A DNA stretch of 64,000 nt from an uncultured Shewanella sp. (GCF_947501225.1 NZ_CANMUW010000009.1:1-64000), one strand, 5' to 3'; shown: positions 28,441-38,241, numbered from the stretch's first letter. Numbers and translations: made by a program. Notes: a model not told the origin generated them from the sequence alone.

Positions 28441-28756
28441 CGCTTCCCACCTGATTTTCCAGTCTGTTTTATCTGTCATTCCCTCATTACAACAAATTGC
28501 TTCTCGGTGAGGAAAAAATACCCTGTTTTAATCATTTCAGTATCATAGGTCACTATGTGAGTGTGCTATATTGTTATGGAAAATCAGGTATTATGTAGCC
28601 AGATGTAAATAAGAGGTGACTCAGGCGGTTTTATTCAGGGCGAAAAGATTAGAAAAAGAAAGTCATTAAAAAATTCACGGATCTATAGAAAAGGGTAACT
28701 GCGCGGTTACTTATCCTTGAGTTGAAACAATAACAATATCCCTTTGGCGGTGAAGC
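28441..28756. other. Intergenic region upstream of the GGDEF gene
   Basis: AT-rich with no coding sequence seen. It contains a short GTAAC/GTTAC repeat about 50 bases before the GGDEF start. I found no c-di-GMP riboswitch consensus. Confidence 0.4.
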
Positions 28757-29788
28757 ATGAACTTAGCTAAACATCTATCGGATACAGAAGTATCGGCAAA
28801 AATCCTCAGGCATGCGGTGCCTAAAATGTCTGAACTCAATATCCCGGTTACCCCGGAAAACTATGCCGTATGGTATGAATACTATCTGGGAATTAATCTT
28901 GATTTGAAGCGTGCGATAGATGGGCTTATTGCCAACGGAATCGCCTTCAGTACCGAAGTTAATGCGGGGTTACACAAAAACTATATTCAGGAGCAGTCTC
29001 CGGAAATTATTGAAAATGTGCATATAGAGACACAGGTACTGATCAATAATCTCTTGAATAAAATTAGTCAGATGAGTTCAGGTACTGCCAGTTTAAATGA
29101 TACCCTGTCTGAATTTCATCAAGATCTGAAACAGAGTCCGGATGCCGATGTATTATCTAAGCTTGTCGATAGCCTGGTCGATGAGATGGACAGTGTGATC
29201 AGTAGTAATAAACAGATGGAGGCCAGTCTTAATGCGATGAGCAGCGAGGTCAGTTCGCTGAAATCTGAGATGGAAAACCTCAATGTACTGGCGCTGACAG
29301 ATCAGCTCACCTCACTGCATAATCGTCGTGCTTTTGAGGAGGAGGTGCTGTTACATATGCAGCGTTTAACTAAAACTCAACAGCCCAGCAGCTTGATGGT
29401 GATCGATATCGACCACTTTAAGCAGTTTAATGATAATCATGGTCATGTTATCGGTGATAAGGTATTAACCTATATTGCACTGGCGCTTAAGCAAGCGGTA
29501 AAAGGCACCGACTTTGTAGCCCGTTATGGCGGCGAGGAGTTCGTAGTTTTACTTCCCGACACCGAACTCAGTGACGCGTTAATCGTTGCCGAGCAGTTAC
29601 GGGGTAAAATTAGTGAGCGAAAATTGACGGTTGGAAAAGATCAAAAGCTTTCTCTGGGAGCGATTACTGTCTCCATCGGCGTCGCGACGCTCAACATCAG
29701 TGATGACAGGGAGAGTTACTTTGTCAGAGCCGATGAGGCACTGTATCGAGCAAAATCTTCCGGCAGAAACTGTGTCAGGAGTGAGTAG
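28757..29788 (+). CDS. GGDEF-domain diguanylate cyclase
   Basis: A 343-residue soluble protein. Residues 1-160 form a helical sensor region of a type common in gamma-proteobacterial cyclases (PENYAVWYEYYLG), then a coiled-coil stretch (about 140-180), then a GGDEF domain with intact active site RYGGEEF. The inhibitory site position reads KGTD instead of RxxD, so product inhibition may be weak. It should make c-di-GMP in the cytoplasm. Monocistronic. Confidence 0.88.
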   Translation: MNLAKHLSDTEVSAKILRHAVPKMSELNIPVTPENYAVWYEYYLGINLDLKRAIDGLIANGIAFSTEVNAGLHKNYIQEQSPEIIENVHIETQVLINNLLNKISQMSSGTASLNDTLSEFHQDLKQSPDADVLSKLVDSLVDEMDSVISSNKQMEASLNAMSSEVSSLKSEMENLNVLALTDQLTSLHNRRAFEEEVLLHMQRLTKTQQPSSLMVIDIDHFKQFNDNHGHVIGDKVLTYIALALKQAVKGTDFVARYGGEEFVVLLPDTELSDALIVAEQLRGKISERKLTVGKDQKLSLGAITVSIGVATLNISDDRESYFVRADEALYRAKSSGRNCVRSE

Positions 29789-29801
29789 GGGTTATCTCAA
29801 T

Positions 29802-29828
29802 GATAAAGGCTCAACTTGAGCCTTTATC
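29802..29828. terminator. Hairpin between the GGDEF and Pat genes
   Basis: GATAAAGGCTCAA and TTGAGCCTTTATC form a 13-bp near-perfect inverted repeat between convergent genes. The A and T bases at the stem base could support termination in both directions. Confidence 0.7.
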
Positions 29829-29867
29829 GAGTAGCCATATTGGAAAGCCAAAACAGGATCAGGCTTT

Positions 29868-32558
29868 TTACTTCAACTGCATATCCATCTTGATAAGATG
29901 TTCCTCCATATCAAACGTGACCGTAAAGCCCAAACGCTTGGCTAAGTTTGCCATGTTACGGTTTTCGAACATGGTAAATCCGGTAAGTAACTGGGTATCA
30001 TTGTCTTTGTAGTAGGCAATAAGCTTTTCAAGCAGCAGTTTCCCGAGGCCTTGTCCCTGATGATCGCTTCTGACCGCCATGGCAAATTCAGCTTCTGTGT
30101 TATCGGGATCGATAGAGGCCCTTATCGCGCCCAGTGTGATATCTTCACCGTCATCCCCTTTTGCTGTCGCGATAAAGGCCATTTCTCGTGCGTAATCGAT
30201 CTGGGTCAGAACCGCCATCTCCTCATGGGTCATCTTAGAGCGTACGCCGAAATAGCGCTTATACCTGTCTTCATCGGAAAGCGAGTTATCGAATGCCAGG
30301 TGTTTAGGTTCATCTTCCGGGAGTATTGGCCGTAGCATCACATCCCGTCCATTCTTGAGTGTCGCTGCTTGTTCCAGCTCTTTGGGGTAGGGGGATATAG
30401 CCAGTCTTGATGCATTATCTACCGGTGTATCGTGAAGCTGAATATTAACATCCAGTAAGGTGACATGTTCGCCGGCGCAAAGTACTGGGTTAAGGTCGAG
30501 ACTGGCAATTTCAGGGCAATCAATAATCAGGTGAGAGATTTGGGTCAACATGACACACAAGGCATTCATGTCTAAGCCCAGGGGCAGGTGTCTGTCCCGC
30601 AACTTCTGTGTTTTCAGTGCCTGAATGACCATATAACGAGCCAGAGTCATATTCAGTGGAGGGAGTGCCACGGCCGCGTCTTTGGTTGGTTCCCACTCCG
30701 ATCCCCCCTCTCCAAGTAAGATAGCCGGACCGAAGACGGGATCATTAATAACTGCTACACGGATCTCCTGAGCACCCGCTGTCAATGCCATCTTCTGTAC
30801 TATCAGTCCTTCAAGTTTAGCGTCCGGGTTAGATAGGAGTACACGTGAGCTGATCGCAGATGCCGCCTGTATCACTTCTTCTTCACATGTCAGGTTGAGC
30901 ATGACACCGTGTACATCGGATTTGTGATGTATATCGGGAGACTGCACTTTCACCGCTACCGGGTAGCCTATCTTATTGGCTACGGTAACCGCCTCTGCTG
31001 GCGTGTTAGCAACATAGGTATCTATGGTGTTGAGGCCATAGGCACTGAGGATCTCCTTTGACTCATGGGTTTCGAGAATTCGTTTGCCCTGGTTCAGCGC
31101 CATGGTAAGCCTTTCTCTGGCTTGCTCTGCGTTGGTCGGGATATTGTCCGGGATCGATTGCGGCACCTCTTGCAACAATTTCTGGTTTCTTCGATATTCC
31201 ACCATATGCATAAAGGCACCCACGGCACCTTCGGGGGTTCTATAGGTTGGGATCCCGGCTCTGTTGAATCGTTTTCGGGCCGGATAGGCAGAGTCCTCTC
31301 CGCTCCAGTTGGTCAACACGTTGACCTTGTTTCGTTTGGGGTGTTTGGCAATCATCTCTGCGAGCGCTTCGGCTATCTCAACACTGTCTCCAAGAGCGGA
31401 GGGGGAGTGCAGCACTAAGATGGCATCGGCAGCATCGCTGTCCATCATGATCTCTACGGCCCTGGTGTAGCGACTTGCATCGGCATCGCCGCCAATATCA
31501 ATCGGGTTTTGTCCGGACCAGGTAGAGGGCAGCAGCTCATTAAGCTGGGTTAAGGTGTTATTATCGAGCTGTGCAGATTTGCCGCCGCCCAACATCAGTT
31601 GATCCAGGGCCAGCACTGCGGGTCCGCCGCCGTTGGTGACGATCGCGAGTCTCTCACCGAGTAGCGGGGATGAATGGGCAAGGGTCTCCACTGCCGCAAA
31701 CAGCTCGATAAGGTCGTTGACCCTGAGCATACCGGCGCGCCTGAAGGCGGCTTCATAGACGGCATCGTTACCCGTAACTCCACCTGTGTGGAGTTTAGCC
31801 GCGGTAGTGCCCTCAAGGCTACGACCGGATTTGATCACTAAAATGGGTTTATTACGTGATGCAGCCCGGGCCGCGGAGAGGAAGTGACGCTTTTCATTGA
31901 TCGAGTCGACATAGAGCATGATCGCATCGGTTCTCGAGTCCCGCCCCAGATAGTCCAGCAGTTCATCAAAATCAATATCGTTGGCATCGCCAAGAGAGAT
32001 AAACGAAGAGAATCCTATCCCCTTATTGTTGGCCCAATCGAGTACAGTCGTGCATATTGCCGCAGACTGCGACACAAAGGCGATCTTTCCGGGCTGCGCA
32101 CTGGCATGGGCCAGGCTTGCATTCAGGCCCAGGTTAGGCAGCATCATCCCCAGGCTGTTAGGGCCAAGGATGCGCATACCATAGCGCTTTGCGTTCATCT
32201 GCGTCTCTTCCAGAAAGCTCATCCCCTCATCATTGAAATGATTGGCCATGCCTGAGGCCATTATGATGGCCACCTTACAACCAAATTGAGCCAAGGTTTC
32301 CACGATTCCGGGAACTCTGAAAGCGGCAGTACAGATGATGGCGAGATCGGGCTTTAGGGGAAGGGCTTCGATGTTAGGGTAGGCGAGTACGCCGAGTACG
32401 GCTTCATACTTAGGGGTTACCGGCATGATGGGGCCGGAAAAGCCGCCGGCGATAAGGTTTTTCATCACCACGTTACCGGCACGTTTATCAGTATTTGAAG
32501 CGCCGATAATCGCAATTGACTTGGGTTTAAACAGAGTATGCAGTGTACGTTGACTCAT
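29868..32558 (-). CDS. pat: Pat/YfiQ-type protein acetyltransferase (ACS-like plus GNAT)
   Basis: An 896-residue protein with the full bifunctional layout: an ADP-forming acyl-CoA synthetase-like part with CoA-binding domain (1-130, IAIIGASNTDKRAGN), two flavodoxin-like domains and ATP-grasp domain (about 490-700), then a GNAT acetyltransferase domain (about 725-896, SDHQGQGLGKLLLEKLI). In enteric bacteria such proteins (Pat/PatZ) acetylate lysines of metabolic enzymes such as acetyl-CoA synthetase. The synthetase part may be a sensor rather than an enzyme. Confidence 0.9.
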   Translation of the reverse strand: MSQRTLHTLFKPKSIAIIGASNTDKRAGNVVMKNLIAGGFSGPIMPVTPKYEAVLGVLAYPNIEALPLKPDLAIICTAAFRVPGIVETLAQFGCKVAIIMASGMANHFNDEGMSFLEETQMNAKRYGMRILGPNSLGMMLPNLGLNASLAHASAQPGKIAFVSQSAAICTTVLDWANNKGIGFSSFISLGDANDIDFDELLDYLGRDSRTDAIMLYVDSINEKRHFLSAARAASRNKPILVIKSGRSLEGTTAAKLHTGGVTGNDAVYEAAFRRAGMLRVNDLIELFAAVETLAHSSPLLGERLAIVTNGGGPAVLALDQLMLGGGKSAQLDNNTLTQLNELLPSTWSGQNPIDIGGDADASRYTRAVEIMMDSDAADAILVLHSPSALGDSVEIAEALAEMIAKHPKRNKVNVLTNWSGEDSAYPARKRFNRAGIPTYRTPEGAVGAFMHMVEYRRNQKLLQEVPQSIPDNIPTNAEQARERLTMALNQGKRILETHESKEILSAYGLNTIDTYVANTPAEAVTVANKIGYPVAVKVQSPDIHHKSDVHGVMLNLTCEEEVIQAASAISSRVLLSNPDAKLEGLIVQKMALTAGAQEIRVAVINDPVFGPAILLGEGGSEWEPTKDAAVALPPLNMTLARYMVIQALKTQKLRDRHLPLGLDMNALCVMLTQISHLIIDCPEIASLDLNPVLCAGEHVTLLDVNIQLHDTPVDNASRLAISPYPKELEQAATLKNGRDVMLRPILPEDEPKHLAFDNSLSDEDRYKRYFGVRSKMTHEEMAVLTQIDYAREMAFIATAKGDDGEDITLGAIRASIDPDNTEAEFAMAVRSDHQGQGLGKLLLEKLIAYYKDNDTQLLTGFTMFENRNMANLAKRLGFTVTFDMEEHLIKMDMQLK

Positions 32559-32939
32559 TCACTTTTCCCCCTCGATAAGCTTAAATATGAGTGTACCCTA
32601 TATGATGAATAAATCCCCGTAATTTTAGTGGGATAAAACGACGTTTTATATCTGTTACCGGGTTGGTATTTGCCCGTTTAAACAAGGGATGGTTAATGCT
32701 CTAACGACTATTTAGCTAACTTGTTATCACTTGTGTTGAAAAATATTGATAGCTTATTTTGAGTCTGAAGGCCGTAATGTATGGCTATCTATGACGTGGT
32801 TAATAATAGCTTACTACCTGTTCTCTAGATTGTTGAATATAATTGAACGCTGTTGACTGAGTCAGTTAAAGCACCGTTTGGCTTGCCTTAGCCTGTTTGT
32901 CCTAAGCCAAGCCATTGATGGGAATTCCGCTGGAAGAAT
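32559..32939. other. Intergenic region between the pat-like and yegS-like genes
   Basis: 381 bases without a supported gene. It is AT-rich and must hold the promoter of the minus-strand Pat-type gene. No strong terminator or repeat was seen. Confidence 0.45.
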
Positions 32940-33884
32940 CTAATTTGAGTTCGCTACCATTACCTTACTGTTATCGGGTAACACCAGCCTTATAGCCTTA
33001 GGGAGTATGACAAATTTATGCCTCCTGTCGCTGGTGGGTTCACCGTCCAGATTTACAGGAAGAGGCTGTGTCGATTGTATCTCCAGTTCCCTAGCCTGAA
33101 AGCGCTGTACATACTCGCCATCTATCGTCGGATCGAGTAGCTCATCGACCACCTGTCTGAGCGCCGCAGGCGGAAAATCTTTAAGGAGTAAAATATCTAG
33201 AAGACCATCATCGAGGCAGGCATGAGGGGCAAGCTGTTGTCCGCCGCCGGCCATGCGACCATTACAGATTGCCCCCATTAAACCGGCTCCCTTCAGAGAG
33301 ATAATGTTTCCATCCGCTCCCTTTGCGCTGACATCTCCCTCGTAGGGGGTAAACTTCATTGCCTGGAGTAAGCCCGAAATGAAGTAGGCTTGTCCTCCTA
33401 ATAAGTTTTTTAACTCGACAGGTGTTTCGACCGTGACCTTGGCGCCGAACCCTGCTGAGGCGACGTTGATGAAATATCTGCCATTGGCGGTGCCCAGGTC
33501 GATATCCTTTGCCTCTCCGTTAACAGCCAGTTTGAGTGCCGCATCTATCTGGTTTGGTATGCCGCAAGCGGTGGCAAAATCATTGGCAGTCCCTAGGGGG
33601 AGTATTGCCATCTCTGGCAGAAGAGGATCCGCTGAGTAGCTGTATCCGCTTTTTTCAGCCAGTTTTGCTACTGCATCGGCTAACTCATTGACGGTTCCGT
33701 CTCCGCCCCCGGCAATGATTCGAGTCACACCCAGAGCTACCGCTTCATCGACGAAACGTGCGATATCTCCCTGTTCCCAGGTGGAGCGAACCAGGAGTCG
33801 ATGACCCTGTGAACGTAATTGATAAACTGATTGGCGGATCGCTTCGATACCGGCTTTCTTTCCGTTCAAGATTAACATTTTCAT
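32940..33884 (-). CDS. yegS: YegS/DAGK-family lipid kinase
   Basis: A 314-residue diacylglycerol-kinase-like protein with the nucleotide loop IIAGGGDGTVNELADAV, the LPLGTANDFATACG substrate motif and a C-terminal beta domain (LDGEPTSD). Bacterial YegS phosphorylates lipids such as phosphatidylglycerol. I prefer ATG 33884 because MKMLILNGKKAG aligns with the family N-terminus; a TTG at 33983 would add 33 residues. It is divergent from the cobalamin operon. Confidence 0.85.
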   Translation of the reverse strand: MKMLILNGKKAGIEAIRQSVYQLRSQGHRLLVRSTWEQGDIARFVDEAVALGVTRIIAGGGDGTVNELADAVAKLAEKSGYSYSADPLLPEMAILPLGTANDFATACGIPNQIDAALKLAVNGEAKDIDLGTANGRYFINVASAGFGAKVTVETPVELKNLLGGQAYFISGLLQAMKFTPYEGDVSAKGADGNIISLKGAGLMGAICNGRMAGGGQQLAPHACLDDGLLDILLLKDFPPAALRQVVDELLDPTIDGEYVQRFQARELEIQSTQPLPVNLDGEPTSDRRHKFVILPKAIRLVLPDNSKVMVANSN

Positions 33885-34096
33885 AGCGGCTTCATCACTT
33901 TCGACTCGTTTGTTTAAGCCTACTACAAGCTCGGTAAGATCACAGCTACCGGATCTTTCAAATAAATACAGATCTATGAACAAGGTAAGCTCTTGTTTAT
34001 TTGCTCCTAATCGTCTTTGTAATGCTGGTTAATTAATCTACGGCAGATGTCGTTTTTATCGGACCAAGATCTCACTTTATATCTCATACGAATTTT

Positions 34097-34114
34097 ACTG
34101 TGAAAAGTCACAGT
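34097..34114 (+). promoter_or_regulatory. 18-bp palindrome upstream of the first B12 riboswitch
   Basis: ACTGTGAAAAGTCACAGT is a perfect ACTGTGA-N4-TCACAGT inverted repeat. TATAAG at 34135-34140 is a likely -10 without a good -35, which puts the palindrome centre near -41.5, as for a class II activator. The identical 18-mer precedes the second riboswitch at 47282-47299. The bound protein is unknown. Confidence 0.7.
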
Positions 34115-34149
34115 GAAGCTGAGATCAGATTCATTATAAGATTTTAACA

Positions 34150-34305
34150 TTATCAGGGAGCCACACGGCTTAAAGGGGGAACCGGATGAAAATTCCGGAC
34201 TGTACCCGCAACTGTAACTGGAAAGTTTAGCTGCCAGACCACCGGACTTGACCGGGGTGGCAAAGCAAACAATATAACCAGAAGTCAGGATACCCGCCTT
34301 GATAA
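34150..34305 (+). ncRNA. Cobalamin (B12) riboswitch of the cbi operon
   Basis: The class signatures are present in order: GGGGAACCGGATG, then CCGGACTGTACCCGCAACTG, and the B12 box GTCAGGATACCCGCC at about 34283-34297. The outer P1 stem is TTATCAGGG paired with CCTTGATAA at the two ends, which fixes the boundaries. The 5' end nearly coincides with the predicted transcription start. Adenosylcobalamin binding should reduce expression of the downstream operon. Confidence 0.95.
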
Positions 34306-34309
34306 CGCA

Positions 34310-34377
34310 GCTGAAAACTGGGCGGGCGCTCTCGGTTTTGTGAATTCATTCGTGTCTTTACCTACCTGGTTTTCAGC
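34310..34377 (+). promoter_or_regulatory. Expression platform of the first riboswitch
   Basis: GCTGAAAAC (34310-34318) pairs perfectly with GTTTTCAGC (34369-34377). GGCGGG just after the first arm can instead pair with CCCGCC of the B12 box, so two exclusive folds are possible. The second riboswitch leader has a matching arrangement at 47550-47619. Terminator or processing control is inferred. Confidence 0.5.
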
Positions 34378-34405
34378 ATCTATTTTCCCTTTGGAACGAG
34401 TATAG

Positions 34406-34465
34406 ATGCAGAACTTTCTTAACCTTCATGTTGTTGCCGTTCTCACCGGTGGAGAGATGGTGTGA
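34406..34465 (+). CDS. Possible 19-residue leader ORF before cbiD
   Basis: ATG to TGA encodes 19 residues starting MQNFLNLHVV, with GGAACGAG upstream as a possible ribosome site. Its stop overlaps the cbiD start in GTGA, the coupling seen throughout the operon. It may be a leader peptide that couples translation to cbiD, or chance; cbiD also has its own GGTGGAGAG sequence. Confidence 0.35.
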   Translation: MQNFLNLHVVAVLTGGEMV

Positions 34466-35577
34466 CGGTAACAAAAATTCGTCGCAGCCTACATGGTCGG
34501 GAGCTACGTAAAGGCTATACCACAGGTGCCTGTGCTACAGCCGCAGCGCTTGGCGCCTTGAACAGAATATTCGATGACTCTTCAGCCGATGAGATCTCAA
34601 TCCTGTTACCCATAGGTGAACGGGCAACATTCAGTTTACTGCATCACGAGATCGGGGAGGGTTTTGCCATAGTAGGTGTGATCAAAGATGCCGGTGACGA
34701 TCCCGATTGTACCCATGGCGCTGAGATTATCGCCAAAGTTTGTGTCACTCATCAACCCGGTGTGCGCTTCTTCGCAGGTTCGGGGGTGGCAACAGTGACC
34801 CTTCCCGGACTGGAGCTTGAAGTCGGAGAGCCCGCCATAAACCCGGTTCCGAGAAAGATGATCGAATCTCATCTTATCCCCTTACTGAGTCATTATGGAT
34901 TCAGTGGTGCAGATGTCACCATCAGTATTCCCGGTGGAGAGGAACTCGCGAAACAGACAATCGGCGAGAGGCTGGGATTAAGAGGCGGGCTATCGATTTT
35001 GGGCACCCGCGGGACGGTCCACCCCTATTCAACCTCCGCATACGCCGCTTCGGTGCGTCAGGGCGTTCAGGTTGCGGCGAAACAGAACCTGAGACATATG
35101 GTGTTAACGACCGGTAGTCGCACCGAGAAGCAGGCGATGCTTATTCACTCTACGCTACCACAAACCTCGTTTATTCAGGCTGGAGACTTCATCGGCGTGG
35201 GGCTTCGTGCCAGTGCTAAATACGCAATGACTCACGTGGAGCTGGTGGTAATGATAGGTAAGCTTTGTAAATTAGCCTGCGGAACCATGATGACCCACGT
35301 CACTGGCAGGCAGATCGATTTTACTCACCTGGCAGAGCTACTTAGAGGGCATACTCAGGATCCGGCTGTTATCGGTGAGGTCGCACAAGCCCGCACCGGG
35401 CGCCAACTGCTGTCTATCGTCGAGCACCATGAGTTCAGCAGGGCCTTTCTTACCGATATCTGCCGCCAGGCCGCAATACACAGTTTCATCTATGCCCATA
35501 AGAAATTAGTCGTATCGATACGCCTGATTGACTTTGATGGCAGCACATTAGCTCAGGCTACTTACGGAGACTCCTGA
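34462..35577 (+). CDS. cbiD: Cobalt-precorrin-5B (C1)-methyltransferase
   Basis: A 371-residue CbiD with the diagnostic N-terminus RKGYTTGACATAAA and the ISIPGGEELAKQT segment. CbiD is specific to the anaerobic, early-cobalt route of B12 synthesis and methylates C1 of the corrin ring. The GTG start follows GGTGGAGAG and overlaps a small upstream ORF. First biosynthetic gene after the riboswitch, in an operon whose genes overlap end to start. Confidence 0.95.
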   Translation: MTVTKIRRSLHGRELRKGYTTGACATAAALGALNRIFDDSSADEISILLPIGERATFSLLHHEIGEGFAIVGVIKDAGDDPDCTHGAEIIAKVCVTHQPGVRFFAGSGVATVTLPGLELEVGEPAINPVPRKMIESHLIPLLSHYGFSGADVTISIPGGEELAKQTIGERLGLRGGLSILGTRGTVHPYSTSAYAASVRQGVQVAAKQNLRHMVLTTGSRTEKQAMLIHSTLPQTSFIQAGDFIGVGLRASAKYAMTHVELVVMIGKLCKLACGTMMTHVTGRQIDFTHLAELLRGHTQDPAVIGEVAQARTGRQLLSIVEHHEFSRAFLTDICRQAAIHSFIYAHKKLVVSIRLIDFDGSTLAQATYGDS

Positions 35578-36233
35578 TGGACCCTATGACCCAAATTACC
35601 AGTAAGGGCAGAGATATCGAGGCCAGTTCATTCTCGATTATCGATGCCGAGATCGCCGATAATTATGGCGACCTTAAATTTACACCACAGCAGTGGTCTG
35701 TGGTGCGCCGCGCCATTCATACCAGCGGTGATTTCGAGTTTGCTAAGCTGTTTCACTTCAGCGAAAACGCCATCGATTCGGCGTTTGAGGCGATTAGAAA
35801 GTGCTGTCCGATTGTAGCCGATGTCTCAATGATAACGTCTGGTCTCAGCCAGAGAAGAATGGACAAATTTGGTAACTCTGCCCATTGCTTTATCGGTGAA
35901 GAGAGTGTGATCGCTCGCGCCATCGAAACCGGTGGCACGAGGGCCGTCGAGGCGATGCGTGAAGCCAGGGACCTGGGGCTGTTAGATGGCGGTATTGTCG
36001 GGGTCGGAAACGCGCCTACAGCGCTATTTGAGCTATTGAGAATGGTCGATTCCGGTGAGGCAAGACCTGCCTTGATTATCGGAATACCGGTAGGGTTTGT
36101 TAAGGCTGTCGAGTCGAAAGATGCCCTTATTAAACAGGATAAGGTTCCTTTCATCGCATCAAAGGGGCGTAAGGGGGGCAGTCCTCTTGTCGTTTCCACT
36201 TTGCATGCACTCATGGTCGAGGCCGCCAGATGA
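35577..36233 (+). CDS. cbiC: Cobalt-precorrin-8 methylmutase
   Basis: A 218-residue CbiC/CobH. IEASSFSIIDAE at the N-terminus, the catalytic-His-bearing RRAIHTSGDFEF and the GNAPTALFELL motif match the family. It moves the C11 methyl to C12, forming cobyrinate. The ATG overlaps the cbiD stop by one base. Confidence 0.95.
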   Translation: MDPMTQITSKGRDIEASSFSIIDAEIADNYGDLKFTPQQWSVVRRAIHTSGDFEFAKLFHFSENAIDSAFEAIRKCCPIVADVSMITSGLSQRRMDKFGNSAHCFIGEESVIARAIETGGTRAVEAMREARDLGLLDGGIVGVGNAPTALFELLRMVDSGEARPALIIGIPVGFVKAVESKDALIKQDKVPFIASKGRKGGSPLVVSTLHALMVEAAR

Positions 36234-37486
36234 CGGGCAGTATTACCTTAATTGGCATCGGCGACGATGGCTGCCTCAGTCTGACGAGCCGAGCCATCAA
36301 TGCGGTTGCTCAAACTGAGTTACTAGCCGGCGCCACACGTCATCTGGATTTCTTCCCCCAGTATCAAGGCGAAAGGTTAGCGTTTGTCCGTGGTTTAAAT
36401 GATTATCTCGCACGGATCGTGGAGGCGGCAAAAGATCGTGATATCTGTGTGTTGGCGTCCGGCGACCCCTTGTTTTTCGGTATCGGTAAAAGGCTGCTCA
36501 GTCTGGCCGGTGAAGCGGACACACAGATCGAAGTCGAGGTGATCACCTCGCCAAGCAGTGTACAACTTGCCTGTGCAAAGGCTTTGCTGCCCTCTGATGA
36601 TATCAAGGTGATATCGCTCCATGGTCGACCTATTACCGGGCTGGTTGCGCGTCTGCAGTCTGGCGATCATTTTGCACTGCTCACCGATAACGACCATAAC
36701 CCAGTGGTCATCGCCAGGCACATGCTTAGTTATGATGAGACTCACTGGCGTCTGGTGCTATGTGAGCATCTTGGAGGCACTAAAGAGCGGGTTCGTGAGT
36801 TTACGGTCGAAGAGCTTGCCTCTGTCTCTGTCGATGATATTGAGTCTCTCAACGTGTTACTGCTGCAGCGTAAAGGTCAGGCGTATTGGGGCGGCTTTGC
36901 TATGCACAGTCCCGATAGCGCCTATCGGGTATTGACGCCGTTAAATGGCTTGATAACCAAGGCCACTACGCGTGCACTGGTTGTGGCGCGCTTAGGGGTA
37001 AGAGCTGAAAGTATTGTCTGGGATATAGGTTCAGGCTCGGGGTCTATCGCCATTGAGGCTGCGAAGCAGGCCAGCAATGGCAGTGTCTATGCCGTCGAGT
37101 GTAACCCCGAGTGTTTCGATGTTATCAAGCAAAACCGTAAGCGGCATAGAGTCGATAATCTTACTCTCATTAAGGAAAAAGCACCCGCCGGCCTCGATGC
37201 ATTACCGGCTCCCGACGCCGTATTTGTAGGCGGCAGTCGCGGACAGATTGCCGCCATAGTAGAGCAAACGTTTGCACGCTTAAAAGCGGGGGGAACAATG
37301 CTCCTCTCTGCCGTAACGCTGGACAGTGTCACCCAGTTTTTTGACCTGTGTAAATCTAATCAATATCACTATGAAGTAGTGATGTTACAAAGTTCAGTAT
37401 CCCGGCCTTTAGCGCACTACCAGCGTTATCAGGCTGACAACCCTATTCACCTGTTTGTTATCACTAAAGAAGGCAAAAACACATGA
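36230..37486 (+). CDS. cbiET: Bifunctional cobalt-precorrin-7 (C5)-methyltransferase / cobalt-precorrin-6B (C15)-methyltransferase
   Basis: A 418-residue fusion. Residues 1-205 are the CbiE-type tetrapyrrole methylase (ITLIGIGDDG, VLASGDPLFFGIG); residues 215-418 are the CbiT SAM methyltransferase with decarboxylase function (VWDIGSGSGSIAIEAA, FVGGSRGQ). It corresponds to CobL of the aerobic pathway. Start overlaps cbiC by four bases. Confidence 0.93.
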   Translation: MTGSITLIGIGDDGCLSLTSRAINAVAQTELLAGATRHLDFFPQYQGERLAFVRGLNDYLARIVEAAKDRDICVLASGDPLFFGIGKRLLSLAGEADTQIEVEVITSPSSVQLACAKALLPSDDIKVISLHGRPITGLVARLQSGDHFALLTDNDHNPVVIARHMLSYDETHWRLVLCEHLGGTKERVREFTVEELASVSVDDIESLNVLLLQRKGQAYWGGFAMHSPDSAYRVLTPLNGLITKATTRALVVARLGVRAESIVWDIGSGSGSIAIEAAKQASNGSVYAVECNPECFDVIKQNRKRHRVDNLTLIKEKAPAGLDALPAPDAVFVGGSRGQIAAIVEQTFARLKAGGTMLLSAVTLDSVTQFFDLCKSNQYHYEVVMLQSSVSRPLAHYQRYQADNPIHLFVITKEGKNT

Positions 37487-38241
37487 CTCAGAAAATCGGA
37501 AAACTTTATGCAATAGGTGTGGGGCCAGGTGACAGTTCGCTGATGACTCTTAAATCGGTAGAGTTATTAAAAACTATCGATGTCATCGCCATTCCAGAGA
37601 AGAATCGGGGTAAGAAAGACTCATTTGCCTGGTCAATCGTGCGCGGTGCGGTAGATGAAGAGCAGATGCAGGGGCTGCGTAGTTATCTGTGGTTCCCGAT
37701 GAGCAAAGATCACACCATCACAGTCCCCGCCTGGCAAGAGGGGGCGGCAACCATCGCCGAACACCTTAATGCGGGTAAAGATGTTGCCTTCATTACCGAG
37801 GGGGATCCGTCGGTCTTCAGTACCTGGGCTTATCTGCAGGAGGAGTTAAGTGAACATTTTGAGCAACTTGAGGTTGAAATTGTGCCGGGGGTTACCTCAT
37901 TAACGGCGGTGCCGGCGGCGACTCAGATCCCACTTTGTGATGGTGAAGAGCGTTTTTGTGTGGTACCTGCAACTTATGGCGTCAGCATCCTCTCTGAGCT
38001 GGTTAAGGAGTTTGACACTATCATGCTGCTTAAGAGTGGCCGCATGGTGCCGGAGCTTATTAAGGTGCTCGAGCCCCTGGGACTACTTGAGTGTGCGACC
38101 TATGTCTCCTATGCCACCGATCCCCGTCAACGTGTCTTTACCGACCTGAGAGAGGTTCCCGAAGAGTTTTGTTACTTCGCCACCGTGCAGATCTCGGTTC
38201 GGGTACGCAAGGGAGTTCTGCGCCACGGTGGGCAGGCTTAA
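37483..38241 (+). CDS. cbiL: Cobalt-precorrin-2 (C20)-methyltransferase
   Basis: A 252-residue tetrapyrrole methylase. LYAIGVGPGDSSLMTLKSV is the SAM loop, FITEGDPSVFSTWAYL the CbiL/CobI signature, and VPGVTSLTAVPAAT the second SAM contact. It methylates C20 of cobalt-factor II. Overlaps cbiET by four bases and cbiG by one. Confidence 0.93.
   Translation: MTQKIGKLYAIGVGPGDSSLMTLKSVELLKTIDVIAIPEKNRGKKDSFAWSIVRGAVDEEQMQGLRSYLWFPMSKDHTITVPAWQEGAATIAEHLNAGKDVAFITEGDPSVFSTWAYLQEELSEHFEQLEVEIVPGVTSLTAVPAATQIPLCDGEERFCVVPATYGVSILSELVKEFDTIMLLKSGRMVPELIKVLEPLGLLECATYVSYATDPRQRVFTDLREVPEEFCYFATVQISVRVRKGVLRHGGQA

Noticed and set aside
34097..34114. Canonical CRP or FNR site
   Set aside because: CRP and FNR sites have six bases between GA and TC; this palindrome has four.
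38091..38240. N-terminal extension of CbiG from the longer open frame
   Set aside because: It lies wholly inside cbiL and has no corrin-enzyme-like sequence; ATG 38241 overlaps the cbiL stop as expected.
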